DNA of 64,000 nucleotides from Thermoplasmata archaeon (lineage in GTDB: Archaea; Thermoplasmatota; Thermoplasmata; Lutacidiplasmatales; UBA184): positions 115,728 to 179,727 of the forward strand of contig JAJYXQ010000023.1 in the NCBI GenBank assembly GCA_021796385.1, written 5' to 3'. The translations under genes and the position numbers were made by a program. Under the pieces are notes generated by a model. That model had not been told where the DNA came from. It made no database searches and saw nothing but the letters and a program-made list of their open reading frames with translations. Shown here piece by piece: positions 36,668-45,146 of this stretch; position 1 is the stretch's first letter; each line of letters starts with the position of its first letter.

Positions 36668-37933
36668 GGTGGCCCGCGCGAGGGATGTCTCCGCCGCACG
36701 GAGCACCTTTTCCCGTTCGGACGGGCCGTGCTCCGTGGAGACGAAGAGCGATTCGAAGGCGCTTTGGGGGAGGAAGACCCCCTGTTCCAGCATGTTTCCC
36801 GCCCACCGGAGGTACTGCGTCGTCCGGCTCGAGCGGGCATCGGCGGCCGTACGGACATCGGTGTCCGAGAAGAAAACCGAGAACATGCTTCCCACCGTCG
36901 GAATCTCCACCGGAACCCCGCGGTCGTCGAAGACCGCCTTTAACCCCGCCACAAGGGCCTGGGTCTCGGCCTCCACCTTCCGTACCCGGGCGGGGGTCAA
37001 CCAGCCGAGGACCGCCCGCGCCGCCGCCAAGGAAAGGGGATTGCCCGAGTACGTGCCGGCCTGGTAAACAGCCCCGGAGGGAGCGACGCGGGACATGAGC
37101 GTTCGGGACCCCCCGTAGGCCGCCAGGGGCAAACCCCCTCCCAGTACCTTTCCCAACATGGTGAGGTCGGGCCGGATTCCATAGCGCCCTTGGGCCCCTC
37201 CGTAGCCAGCATGGAAGCCAGTGATCACCTCATCGAAGGCGAGCAGGACCCCATGCTCCCGCGTGAGCCTGCGCAAGGCCCGGAGGTACCCCGGGTCTGG
37301 AAGGATCGTGCCCATGTTCCCGAGCACCGGTTCGATCAGGATGAGCCCGATGTCGTCGCGCGTACCGAGCAATTCCCGGACCGCTTCCACATCGTTGAAG
37401 GGCAAGAGGGCCGTGGGGGTGGTCGGCGAGCCGACCACACCGTCGGATGAGGGGAACGTGGCGGCACCGCTGCCGGCCCGGACAAGCAACTGGTCGATGG
37501 AGCCGTGGAACCCGCCATCGATCTTTGCAACGCCGGGGCGACCCGTCGCAGCCCGGGCAAGGCGCAGGATGGAAAGGGCGGCCTCCCCTCCCGTAGAGAC
37601 GAAGCGCACCATCGCAAGCGATGGGAACATCCGACGCAGACGCTCTGCAACGGTGACCTCGAGCTCGACCGGGGCTCCGAAGATCGACCCATCGGCAAGC
37701 TGCTCCCGCACGGCCCGGCCGACGACGGGGTGGGCGTGTCCCAGTAGGAGCGGACCGTAGGCAAGGGTGTGGTCCACGTAGCGGCGGCCATCCACATCCT
37801 CGACAAAGGCTCCCTTTCCTCGGCGGATGAAACGCGGGTAGGGCGGATAGTAGCGGACGGGGCTCGAGACCCCGCCGGGGATGGCTCGGCGCGCCCGATG
37901 GAAGAGCGTCTCACTTCGGGAGCGGGCGGGCAT
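36659..37933 (-). CDS. hemL: Glutamate-1-semialdehyde 2,1-aminomutase
   Basis: HemL forms 5-aminolevulinate for tetrapyrroles. The 424-residue PLP enzyme has PGGVSSPVRYY, VDHTLAYGPLLLGHAHP, STGGEAALSILRLARAATGR, LLAFDEVITGFHAGYGGAQGRYGI and the PLP lysine in MLGKVLGGGLPLAAYGG (about K262). The usual FVNSGTEA is FVSTGGEA, and SYGPLILGH is AYGPLLLGH, so a related aminomutase is possible. A TATA-like box 26 bp before ATG 37933 fits a leaderless mRNA. No other heme gene is adjacent. Confidence 0.88.
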   Translation of the reverse strand: MPARSRSETLFHRARRAIPGGVSSPVRYYPPYPRFIRRGKGAFVEDVDGRRYVDHTLAYGPLLLGHAHPVVGRAVREQLADGSIFGAPVELEVTVAERLRRMFPSLAMVRFVSTGGEAALSILRLARAATGRPGVAKIDGGFHGSIDQLLVRAGSGAATFPSSDGVVGSPTTPTALLPFNDVEAVRELLGTRDDIGLILIEPVLGNMGTILPDPGYLRALRRLTREHGVLLAFDEVITGFHAGYGGAQGRYGIRPDLTMLGKVLGGGLPLAAYGGSRTLMSRVAPSGAVYQAGTYSGNPLSLAAARAVLGWLTPARVRKVEAETQALVAGLKAVFDDRGVPVEIPTVGSMFSVFFSDTDVRTAADARSSRTTQYLRWAGNMLEQGVFLPQSAFESLFVSTEHGPSEREKVLRAAETSLARATII

Positions 37934-37953
37934 GGGTCTGCTGAGGCGGGCGG

Positions 37954-37963
37954 GGGTAAAAGG
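37954..37963 (-). promoter_or_regulatory. TATA-like box of hemL
   Basis: On the minus strand ccttttaccc is centred 26 bp before ATG 37933, the leaderless spacing. Confidence 0.5.
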
Positions 37964-38128
37964 ACTCGCGGGCCCGGGTTCGTAGAACGCCGGAAGAGCA
38001 TGCCCTGGTTGAGGGGCGGAAGGGCGCTCCGGAGCCCCACCTCCTATCGCTGTACCCGTCCCGGCCCCGCGGGGAAAAGGGGGGGGTGGGTCAGGTAGCC
38101 TAATCATTCCTCCCGACTTGGGGGAACG

Positions 38129-39517
38129 ATGACCACCTCGGTACCCTTCCTCCTCGTCGCAGCCGGAGCGGCGTTCCTGCTCGGGTTCGCCGCGGACGTG
38201 CTCGCCCGGAAGTTCGGGTTCCCGGACGTCCTTTGGCTCGTCCTGCTGGGGATCCTCTTCGGCCCGCTCCTCAAGGTCATCTCGTTCAACGAGGTTCTGG
38301 CGTTCGCCCCCTATCTCGGGATCGCCGCCCTGTCCCTCATCCTGTACGATGCCGGCCTCGACATGCACTCCCAGCTGCTCGGGGACATCTCTTGGAATGC
38401 CGTGCTCCTGGCCACCGCCGCTGTCCTCGCATCGACCGCCGTGATCCTGCCCGTGGCGTACTATTTCATCTCCGGCCGGGACCTCATCCACTCCATCCTC
38501 TTCTCCGCGGCCCTGGCGCCGAGCTCGAGCGCCGTGGTCGTGGCGGTCTCGAGCCGGATGTCGCTCCACCGGACCCTCCGCTCCCTCGTGCACCTCACCT
38601 CCGCCATCGAGGACACGATCGCCATCATCATCGTCACCACGCTCCTCTACTTCCTCCTCCCCGGCGGGGGGATCTTCGGTAGCGGCACACCCTACATCTA
38701 CGCCGCCTCAAGCCTGCCCATCGGCATCGTCGGCGGCGCCCTGGCCGGACTCTTGTGGGTGGAGCTCGCAGCGCGTTACCAGTCGTACCCGTACTTCCCC
38801 ATGGCCACCGTGGGCTACCTCTTCTTCATCGTCGGCCTGGTCGAGTACCTGAACGGGGCGGGGATCCTCAGCGCGCTCGTCATGGGGGTCGTCATCGGCA
38901 ACGGGGCGAGCATCCGCCGGTGGATGGGGCAGCGCGGGTACTTCATCGTCTCCCAGCGGGTCCGGCAGTTCGGGTCCGAGGTGGCCTTCTTGCTCCGGGC
39001 CTTCTTCCTGTTCTCCATCGGTCTACTCCTGACCGTGAACACTGCCTTCGCCACGATCTTCCTCGGCGGTCTTCTCGTCACCGGAGCGGTGCTCGGGGTA
39101 CGCGTGGCGATCGTGTACCTCTACGTGGAGTCGACCGAAGGTTCTTCCTCGAGCATCCTGCCGCTCACCGCGCTCTCCGCCCGCGGGCTCACCTCGGCCG
39201 TGCTGCTCCTACTGCCGATTTCGGCAGGGATCATCGCGGGGGCGGAAGAGCAGCGACTGATCGAGGCGGCGATCGGAATCATCATCGCATCGACCATCGC
39301 GATGAGTGTGGGCGTATGGTATTTCGAGCGGAAGGCGGCCGAGGAGCGCCAGCGGGCCCGGCGGCGGGCCATCGCCGCCGCCTCGCTGAAGAGCCAGGTG
39401 GAGGCGCACTTCGGAGCTCCGTTCGTCAATCCGAGCCCGAGGGTTCCCAATGGGTCCCCGCCTCTCCCGGCGCCGGAGGAGACAGGCCATCCTCCCCTGC
39501 CACGGCGAAAGCCCTGA
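38129..39517 (+). CDS. Cation:proton antiporter (CPA family)
   Basis: The 462-residue membrane protein has about 12-13 helices and the Na+/H+ exchanger fold: LILYDAGLDMH near residue 75, ALAPSSSAVVVAV near 125, and SAIEDTIAIII near 155, whose Glu-Asp corresponds to the ion-binding pair of the family. A hydrophilic C-terminal tail (about 400-462) is Pro-rich. It probably exchanges Na+ or K+ for protons. A weak TATA-like cctaatc lies about 27 bp upstream. It diverges from hemL. Confidence 0.88.
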   Translation: MTTSVPFLLVAAGAAFLLGFAADVLARKFGFPDVLWLVLLGILFGPLLKVISFNEVLAFAPYLGIAALSLILYDAGLDMHSQLLGDISWNAVLLATAAVLASTAVILPVAYYFISGRDLIHSILFSAALAPSSSAVVVAVSSRMSLHRTLRSLVHLTSAIEDTIAIIIVTTLLYFLLPGGGIFGSGTPYIYAASSLPIGIVGGALAGLLWVELAARYQSYPYFPMATVGYLFFIVGLVEYLNGAGILSALVMGVVIGNGASIRRWMGQRGYFIVSQRVRQFGSEVAFLLRAFFLFSIGLLLTVNTAFATIFLGGLLVTGAVLGVRVAIVYLYVESTEGSSSSILPLTALSARGLTSAVLLLLPISAGIIAGAEEQRLIEAAIGIIIASTIAMSVGVWYFERKAAEERQRARRRAIAAASLKSQVEAHFGAPFVNPSPRVPNGSPPLPAPEETGHPPLPRRKP

Positions 39518-39574
39518 CGGTGGGTCCGGGGCAACCTTTTTGCGGGTGGCCGCCCCTCTTCCCTTTCCGGGTCC

Positions 39575-40894
39575 ATGGAGAAAGCCGCCGCGGGGTTCCT
39601 CCCCTTCTTCGACGACATTGCCTTCACGGTCCCGGAGCTCAAGAAGGACCCCACGTTGTGCATCCGCTGCCGGTCCGCGGCGCTGCTCTGTGGCAAGCCT
39701 GTCTGCCCGATCCTCGTGAAAGCGAGCGAGTACTCCCGTCGGAGGGGGCTGCTCAACTCACCCGTGCTCGAAGGGACGAGCCCGCCCGGACTTTTCGTGG
39801 GGCGATATGGATGGCCGAAGGTCCGCGTCGGGCCCCTCGTGACCCCCGAGCTCGGGGACACCCTGCTCTACGACTCGCCCGAGCTCTGGGTCGGAAGGAG
39901 CATCGAGGAGATCGTGAGCTACCGTACCTCGCTCGTCCGGGGGACCTCCCGGATGGGCATCGAGGAGGCGAACAACCCCTCCCCGTTCCTCCAGGACCTC
40001 CAGCTGCTCTCGATCTCGACGACGACGGCGGAGGCGGAGACCACGTTCCGCCGTCCCCCCCGGTTCCACCTCACCCTCTCGGACGAAGTGCCCCCCTACG
40101 GCCCGACGGCGCCCGTCGAGCGGTTTCACCTCGGGACGGTGAAGGCGAACCCGCGGATGGAGAAGCTCGCCTCCGACATCCATGCTCCCGCACGGGTGGC
40201 GGTGGAGGAGCTCTACGGGAACGGCATCCCCGTCTCCCGCATCGAGCGGGCCTTCAGCGCCGGAGTGCTCGGCCGCCAAGGGAAGCGCCGCCTCGTCCCG
40301 ACCCGGTGGTCCATCACCGCCGTCGACGACTTGGTCTCCAAGCGGAACATGGAGAAGGTGCGGGAACTGCCGGAGCTCTCGGAATGGTGGCTCTACACCC
40401 TCACCGCGCTCGGCAACCGCTGGTTCGTGGCCCTCCTCCCGGGAGAGTGGCGGTATGAATCGATCGAGGCGTGGTACCCGAGGACCCTGTGGAACCCGAT
40501 GGACGGGGACATCGTCATGCTTGGGGACTGGGAAGGGTTCGACGGCCGTTGGCGCTACGCCGGCATGGGCGGTTGCTACTATGCGGCCCGGGTCGCGGTG
40601 ACCGAGCACCTTCAACGGATCCGGAGACAGGCCGGGATCGTGATCCTCCGGGAGGTACACCCGGGGCAGATCATGCCCCTCGGGGTCTGGAACGTGCGGG
40701 AGCACGTACGCGCCGCACTCAAGGGAACCCCGGAAAAGCTCCCGACGTACGAGGCCCTCCTCGAGCGGGCGGGCCAGTTCCTCTCCATACCTCTCCCCCG
40801 ATGGCAACGCCAGAGCCACTGGCTGCGGGAGTGGCGGGTCCAGCGCCGGCTGGAGAGCTTCGACTCGTCGCCCGGGTCGGGAGGCTCGGGCTGA
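39575..40894 (+). CDS. nreA: NreA-like archaeal DNA repair protein with PIP-like box
   Basis: The 439-residue protein matches the archaeal Nre family (COG1602). It has an N-terminal zinc-finger-like cluster, C-x2-C-x7-C-x4-C (CIRCRSAALLCGKPVCPI, about residues 29-46), the core IHAPARVAVEELYGN, and a C-terminal QRRLESF resembling a PCNA-interacting (PIP) box. In haloarchaea NreA acts in repair of DNA crosslinks. The 3' end overlaps the start of the MFS gene by 94 bp. Confidence 0.9.
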   Translation: MEKAAAGFLPFFDDIAFTVPELKKDPTLCIRCRSAALLCGKPVCPILVKASEYSRRRGLLNSPVLEGTSPPGLFVGRYGWPKVRVGPLVTPELGDTLLYDSPELWVGRSIEEIVSYRTSLVRGTSRMGIEEANNPSPFLQDLQLLSISTTTAEAETTFRRPPRFHLTLSDEVPPYGPTAPVERFHLGTVKANPRMEKLASDIHAPARVAVEELYGNGIPVSRIERAFSAGVLGRQGKRRLVPTRWSITAVDDLVSKRNMEKVRELPELSEWWLYTLTALGNRWFVALLPGEWRYESIEAWYPRTLWNPMDGDIVMLGDWEGFDGRWRYAGMGGCYYAARVAVTEHLQRIRRQAGIVILREVHPGQIMPLGVWNVREHVRAALKGTPEKLPTYEALLERAGQFLSIPLPRWQRQSHWLREWRVQRRLESFDSSPGSGGSG

Positions 40895-42195
40895 CCCCCC
40901 CGACCGGACCCGGATCCTCTCCCGAGGAAGCGGACCCGCAGGCGGGTCTCCTCGGCCTCTTGCGCGAACGGAACTTCCGCGCGGTCTACCTGGCCGGGCT
41001 CTGGTCGCGCAGCGGAAGTTCCCTCGCCGGGGTGGCGGTCGTCTGGATCGTCTTCGCCTCCACCGGCTCTGCCCTCGATGTCGCCTATGTCGCCGTCGTG
41101 GAACTGGCGGCCTCCATCCTCTTCAGCCTCCCCTCCGGGGTTTGGGTCGACCGTTACGACCGGGCCTCGCTCATGGTGGTGGCGGACGTGACCCGGGCGG
41201 GGGTCATGGCCGCGCTCGGCCTTTCCCTCCTCGTCTTCGGTTTCCAGTTGCCGGTGATCCTGGCGGCCATGTTCTCCGTGGCGGCGGCCTCCATGCTCTT
41301 CCAGCCCGCGGAACAGACGATCCTGCCCCGGATCGTTCCCGCAGGTCGCCTCGCCGATGCGAACGGGCTCAACCGCTCCTCCCGCGCGATCGTGGGGATG
41401 GTGGGGAGTTCCCTCGGCGGGGCCCTCGTTATCATCGTCGGGGCGGCCCTCGGGGTCCTCTACAACTCCATCACGTTCGCGGTATCCGCCCTCTTCTTGT
41501 TCACGGTCTACACCGCGCTCCGGCAGGCGGGGCGGAAAGGCACACCCTCAGAAGTGGTCCGGGAGCGTCACATGGGACGGGAGATCGTGGAGGGCCTTCG
41601 CTGGCTCATCCACGAAGCCCCCGGGCTCTGGGAGCTCTCCGTCTCGGCGCTCTTCTTCAACTTCTTTGTCACGCTCTACGGGACCTTTGTCGTGATCTTC
41701 GTGGTGGAGGTGCTCCACGGCACCGCCCTGGTCTACGGTCTCTTCCTAGCCGCCTCCACCGCGGGCATGGCCCTCGGTTCGCTGCTCGTGGGCCGGACCC
41801 GGACCGTGCGATCCGCCGGCCGGGTCTGGGTGATCGGCTACGGGATCGGGGGGGGCCTCGGTCTCCTTGCCCTTTCGCAGGTGACCAGCCCGCTCCTAGC
41901 GTTCCCCATCGTGTTCGCTTACGAGGTCTCTCTCGGCATCGCTGGGAACACCTGGCTCACGGCCGCCCAGATCCTCGTGCCTTCCCACGTGCAGGGGCGA
42001 TACTTCGCTCTAGATGGTCTCCTGAGTTGGGGGGTCCTTCCCGTCGCGCAGATCACGGGGGCACTCCTCATCGTGGCCAAGGGCATTGACTTCACGATAC
42101 TGGTCTCCGGGGCGGGCTTGCTCGCCTCGGGGCTCCTCTCGATGCTCGGCCGGAACCTCTGGCACCTCGGCGTCACCGGTACCCCCCAAACATGA
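40801..42195 (+). CDS. MFS transporter (MFS_3/exporter type)
   Basis: The 464-residue protein has about 12 helices. Conserved features are LLRERNFRAVYLAGLWSRSGSSL at the first helix and the GVWVDRYDR loop between helices 2 and 3, as in enterobactin-exporter-like MFS proteins. Export of a small molecule is likely; substrate unknown. The start is uncertain: ATG 40801 overlaps nreA by 94 bp, GTG 40831 by 64 bp, and no start exists just after the nreA stop. The unusually long overlap suggests coupled translation. Confidence 0.85.
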   Translation: MATPEPLAAGVAGPAPAGELRLVARVGRLGLTPPTGPGSSPEEADPQAGLLGLLRERNFRAVYLAGLWSRSGSSLAGVAVVWIVFASTGSALDVAYVAVVELAASILFSLPSGVWVDRYDRASLMVVADVTRAGVMAALGLSLLVFGFQLPVILAAMFSVAAASMLFQPAEQTILPRIVPAGRLADANGLNRSSRAIVGMVGSSLGGALVIIVGAALGVLYNSITFAVSALFLFTVYTALRQAGRKGTPSEVVRERHMGREIVEGLRWLIHEAPGLWELSVSALFFNFFVTLYGTFVVIFVVEVLHGTALVYGLFLAASTAGMALGSLLVGRTRTVRSAGRVWVIGYGIGGGLGLLALSQVTSPLLAFPIVFAYEVSLGIAGNTWLTAAQILVPSHVQGRYFALDGLLSWGVLPVAQITGALLIVAKGIDFTILVSGAGLLASGLLSMLGRNLWHLGVTGTPQT

Positions 42196-42220
42196 AAAAC
42201 CACCCGGGTCTCCCCCGGCC

Positions 42221-42913
42221 ATGACCGAGATACTGCCCGGCGTACATGCGATCGACGGGATCGATCCGAGCCCAGACTTCACCACGAACGTCCTCCTCCT
42301 CAAGGACGCCAAAGGCGGCACTTGGACCCTGCTCGACACGGGCCTACCCAAGCAAGCGGGGTATGACGGGGGTCCGGCGATTGTGGAGCGCTATTGCGCC
42401 CAGCATTCGATCCCCCTCGGGTCCATCCGCCGGATCGTGATCACGCACCTCCACCTCGACCACACCGGAGGGCTCGGGGAGCTCGCCCGCAAGACGGGCG
42501 CCCGGATCTTCGCCCACTGGATCGAGGCCGCGTTCATCGCCAAGGACCCCCCCTACGAAGGCCCGGGAATGCCACCCAAGGAGGCCATCCAGGTCCACGA
42601 GAAGCTCAAGGACGGGGACACCCTGGATTCGTTCGAGGGTCTGGTTGCGTACCATTCCCCGGGGCACACCCCGGGCCACACCTCGTACTACTGCCCGGCC
42701 CGCAAGATCCTCTTCGCCGGGGATGCGGTCTTCAACACGGGAGGGAAACTCGTGGTTTCGCTCAAGGAGTACACCTTTTCCTCACCGCTCGCCCAGATCT
42801 CGGTCCGTCGGCTCGCGGGACTTCCGGTGGAATCCGTCATCCAATACCATGGGGCCCCCGTTCTGAAGGGTGGCGGCAAACTCCTTTCGGCCGCCGCTGG
42901 GCACAAGACCTGA
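42221..42913 (+). CDS. Metallo-beta-lactamase fold hydrolase
   Basis: The 230-residue MBL-fold protein has the dinuclear metal site THLHLDHTGG near residues 79-88, HSPGHTPGHTSYY near 148, FAGDAVF near 167, and a late His in YHGAPV. This fits the glyoxalase II-like / YflN-type group, usually thioesterases or lactonases. ATG 42221 lies 26 bp after the MFS stop, so the two may share a transcript. Confidence 0.9.
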   Translation: MTEILPGVHAIDGIDPSPDFTTNVLLLKDAKGGTWTLLDTGLPKQAGYDGGPAIVERYCAQHSIPLGSIRRIVITHLHLDHTGGLGELARKTGARIFAHWIEAAFIAKDPPYEGPGMPPKEAIQVHEKLKDGDTLDSFEGLVAYHSPGHTPGHTSYYCPARKILFAGDAVFNTGGKLVVSLKEYTFSSPLAQISVRRLAGLPVESVIQYHGAPVLKGGGKLLSAAAGHKT

Positions 42914-42937
42914 ACGGCCCGGGGAACTCCCCAGTTC

Positions 42938-44461
42938 CTACGCGAGGTTCTCGAGGTAGTTGATCAGGAGGCGAACGCCGAACCCCGTGGCCCCATGGGG
43001 GGTGTAGGAGGGGGTGTACTGGGGCGCCTTGGCGACCCAGGCCGTTCCCGCGATGTCGAGGTGGGCCCAGGGCTTCCCGGCCACGAACTCCGAAAGGAAC
43101 GCAGCGGCGGTGAGCGTGCCGGCCATCGGGAGCTCGGTCGAGTTCCGCACGTCGCCGACCTCGCCCTTGACCATGTCCTTGTGGACCTGGGTGAGCGGGA
43201 GGCGCCAGAGGCGTTCCCCGGTGCGCTCCGAGGCGGTGAGGAGCCCGGCGGCGACCCGGTCGTCGTTGGAAAGGAGCCCGGCGGTGTCGATCCCGAGCGC
43301 CACGACGCATGCCCCGGTGAGGGTGGCGAGGTCGATGATCTGGTCTGGGTTATGCTTGGAGGCGACGTAGGATAGGCCGTCGGAGAGCACCACGCGCCCT
43401 TCGGCATCGGTGTTGAGCACTTCGATCGTCTTCCCGGAGAAGGACTTGACCACATCCCCGGGGCGGTAGGCCGAGCCCCCGGGAAGGTTCTCGGCGAGGC
43501 ACATGACCCCGACCACGTTGTTGCGGAGCTTGAGCTCGGCCGCGGCCCGGAGGATGCCGAGCACGGCCACGGCGCCGCACTTGTCGAACTTCATCTCCCA
43601 CATCGCCGCCGAAGGCTTGATCGAGATGCCGCCCGAGTCGAACGTGATCCCCTTGCCGACCACGGCGACGGTCTTCGCATTGCGTCCGCCGGTGCCGGCG
43701 TACTCGAGGATGACCATCCGGGGGGGGTGGACGGATCCGCCGCCGACGGCGAGGATCCCACCGCAGCCCATCTCCGTGAGCTTCTTCTCATCGAAGACGG
43801 TGACCTTGAGCTTGAAGTCCTTGCCAAGCTGGAGGGCCTGGTCCGCGAGGAACTGCGGGGTGGCGGTGTCCGCGGGGAGGTTAGCGATGTCCCGCGCCCA
43901 CAGGACGGTGTCCAAGAGCCGGGCCTCCCGGTTGAGGGGGGTTGTCACCCGGTCCTTGACCCGGACATGCTCCTTGGAGAGCGCGATGACCAGCCGGCGC
44001 TTCTCGGGGTCCGACCGCTCCGACTTGAGCCGGTTGAACTCGTAGGCGGCGAGGGCGTGGCCGTCGGCGACGGCCTTGGCGGCGTCCTCAGGGAGAAGCT
44101 TTCCGAGGGTGAAGGAGGGAAGGTGCACACAGAGGCTCCGGACGCCCTTTCCGCGGATCTGGCGGGAGAGGTACCCGAGGCCTAGGCGGACAGACTCGAG
44201 GGAAAGATCGGCGGGTTTACCAAGACCGACCAGGGCGATCCGGCGGCGGCCGCCGGGAAGAGGGAAGAGGGAGACCTCCCCTTTCTTACCCTTGATCTCC
44301 TTGCGGTCCCAGGCGGCGGAAAGGAAACCCCCCGTTGCAGTATCCGCCTCCTTGAGGTGAGTCGGCAACAGGGCGTCCTTATCGGAACGCTCGACCAGTC
44401 CGAAGGCGATCAGGTCGGCGTCGACCTCGAGGGCTTCCTTGCCCTCGACCGTGACGTCCAT
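42938..44461 (-). CDS. pepA: Leucyl aminopeptidase, M17 family
   Basis: This cytosolic dimetal exopeptidase trims N-terminal residues from peptides. The 507-residue protein has an N-terminal macro-like domain and a C-terminal catalytic domain with VGKGITFDSGGISIKP, WEMKFDKCGAVAV and the signature NTDAEGRVVLSD, carrying the metal-binding Lys, Asp and Glu residues. Its ATG immediately follows the sepF stop codon, so both are translated from one mRNA. Confidence 0.95.
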   Translation of the reverse strand: MDVTVEGKEALEVDADLIAFGLVERSDKDALLPTHLKEADTATGGFLSAAWDRKEIKGKKGEVSLFPLPGGRRRIALVGLGKPADLSLESVRLGLGYLSRQIRGKGVRSLCVHLPSFTLGKLLPEDAAKAVADGHALAAYEFNRLKSERSDPEKRRLVIALSKEHVRVKDRVTTPLNREARLLDTVLWARDIANLPADTATPQFLADQALQLGKDFKLKVTVFDEKKLTEMGCGGILAVGGGSVHPPRMVILEYAGTGGRNAKTVAVVGKGITFDSGGISIKPSAAMWEMKFDKCGAVAVLGILRAAAELKLRNNVVGVMCLAENLPGGSAYRPGDVVKSFSGKTIEVLNTDAEGRVVLSDGLSYVASKHNPDQIIDLATLTGACVVALGIDTAGLLSNDDRVAAGLLTASERTGERLWRLPLTQVHKDMVKGEVGDVRNSTELPMAGTLTAAAFLSEFVAGKPWAHLDIAGTAWVAKAPQYTPSYTPHGATGFGVRLLINYLENLA

Positions 44462-44842
44462 CTACAGGCGGACTCCGGGCCGGATCTTGTTCCGGTCGAT
44501 CCGCATCCCCGAAGGGACCACGGCGAGCAGGTTCTTGGCGACACCGGCGACATCGCCCTTCGTGTCCCGGGAGATATTGGAGAGCTCCGTGCTGAGGCGC
44601 TTCATGGCGATCTGATCGTTCGCGATGCTGGAATAGTCGAGGAGCAGGATGTCCCCGGCGTAGACGTACTTGCTGAGCGGGTGGAGGTCCTCAAAGCGGA
44701 AGAGCTCCGCCAGATGGATGGTGGACTTCCCGCCCCCCAGGGCGAACTGCTCGTCCTCGAAGTGCATCGACCCGAGGTCGAGGAACGATCCTTCTTCCAA
44801 TGCGTCGCCCGAATGCTTTCTCAAGAGGCCCTTTTTGAACAT
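44462..44842 (-). CDS. sepF: Cell division protein SepF
   Basis: Archaeal SepF anchors FtsZ to the membrane. The 126-residue protein starts MFKKGLLRK, a short basic amphipathic N-terminus suited for membrane binding. The SepF core follows, with LFRFEDLHPLSKYVYAGDILLLDYS, KRLSTELSNISRDTKGDVAGV and the terminal VVPSGMRIDRNKI. Length is typical. It is followed without a gap by pepA. Confidence 0.9.
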   Translation of the reverse strand: MFKKGLLRKHSGDALEEGSFLDLGSMHFEDEQFALGGGKSTIHLAELFRFEDLHPLSKYVYAGDILLLDYSSIANDQIAMKRLSTELSNISRDTKGDVAGVAKNLLAVVPSGMRIDRNKIRPGVRL

Positions 44843-44874
44843 CGCGATCCCTGGACGGGCGCAAGGGCGGGGCT

Positions 44875-44887
44875 CTATTAAGTTTAG
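44875..44887 (-). promoter_or_regulatory. TATA box of sepF-pepA
   Basis: On the minus strand ctaaacttaatag is centred 38 bp before ATG 44842, predicting a leader of about 12-14 bases. Confidence 0.55.
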
Positions 44888-44897
44888 CGGAAGCGGT

Positions 44898-45146
44898 CTA
44901 GGACCGCCAGCAGTGGTGGACAGACCATCCGCAGATGTGGCAGAAGGTGTGCCGGTTCTCGGACAGAAGGGGAGTGCGGCACTCAGGGCACACCTCGATG
45001 CCGCTGTCCTCGAACGAGAGGCAGTCGAAGCAGTATCCCCCCCGGTGGTCGTTCGGGAGGACCACGATCGCCCGGTCACAGCACAGGCAGTGCTGCACAC
45101 GCTCTTCCGGAGAAATGATGCCGCGCGTATCAAATCCGAGCGTCAC
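44898..45146 (-). CDS. Small double zinc-ribbon protein
   Basis: The 82-residue protein carries paired knuckles: CLCC and CFDC near residues 20-42, then CPEC and CHIC near 53-72, with further His and Cys at the end. Such small ribbon proteins usually bind nucleic acid or partner proteins. It starts with GTG overlapping the flippase stop as GTGA, and a TATA-like box lies 30 bp upstream. It may therefore be expressed both with the flippase and alone. Confidence 0.75.
   Translation of the reverse strand: MTLGFDTRGIISPEERVQHCLCCDRAIVVLPNDHRGGYCFDCLSFEDSGIEVCPECRTPLLSENRHTFCHICGWSVHHCWRS

Noticed and set aside
36640..36858. N-terminal extension of the second surface protein
   Set aside because: The extension overlaps hemL, lacks protein-like composition, and the signal peptide and TATA box support ATG 36639.
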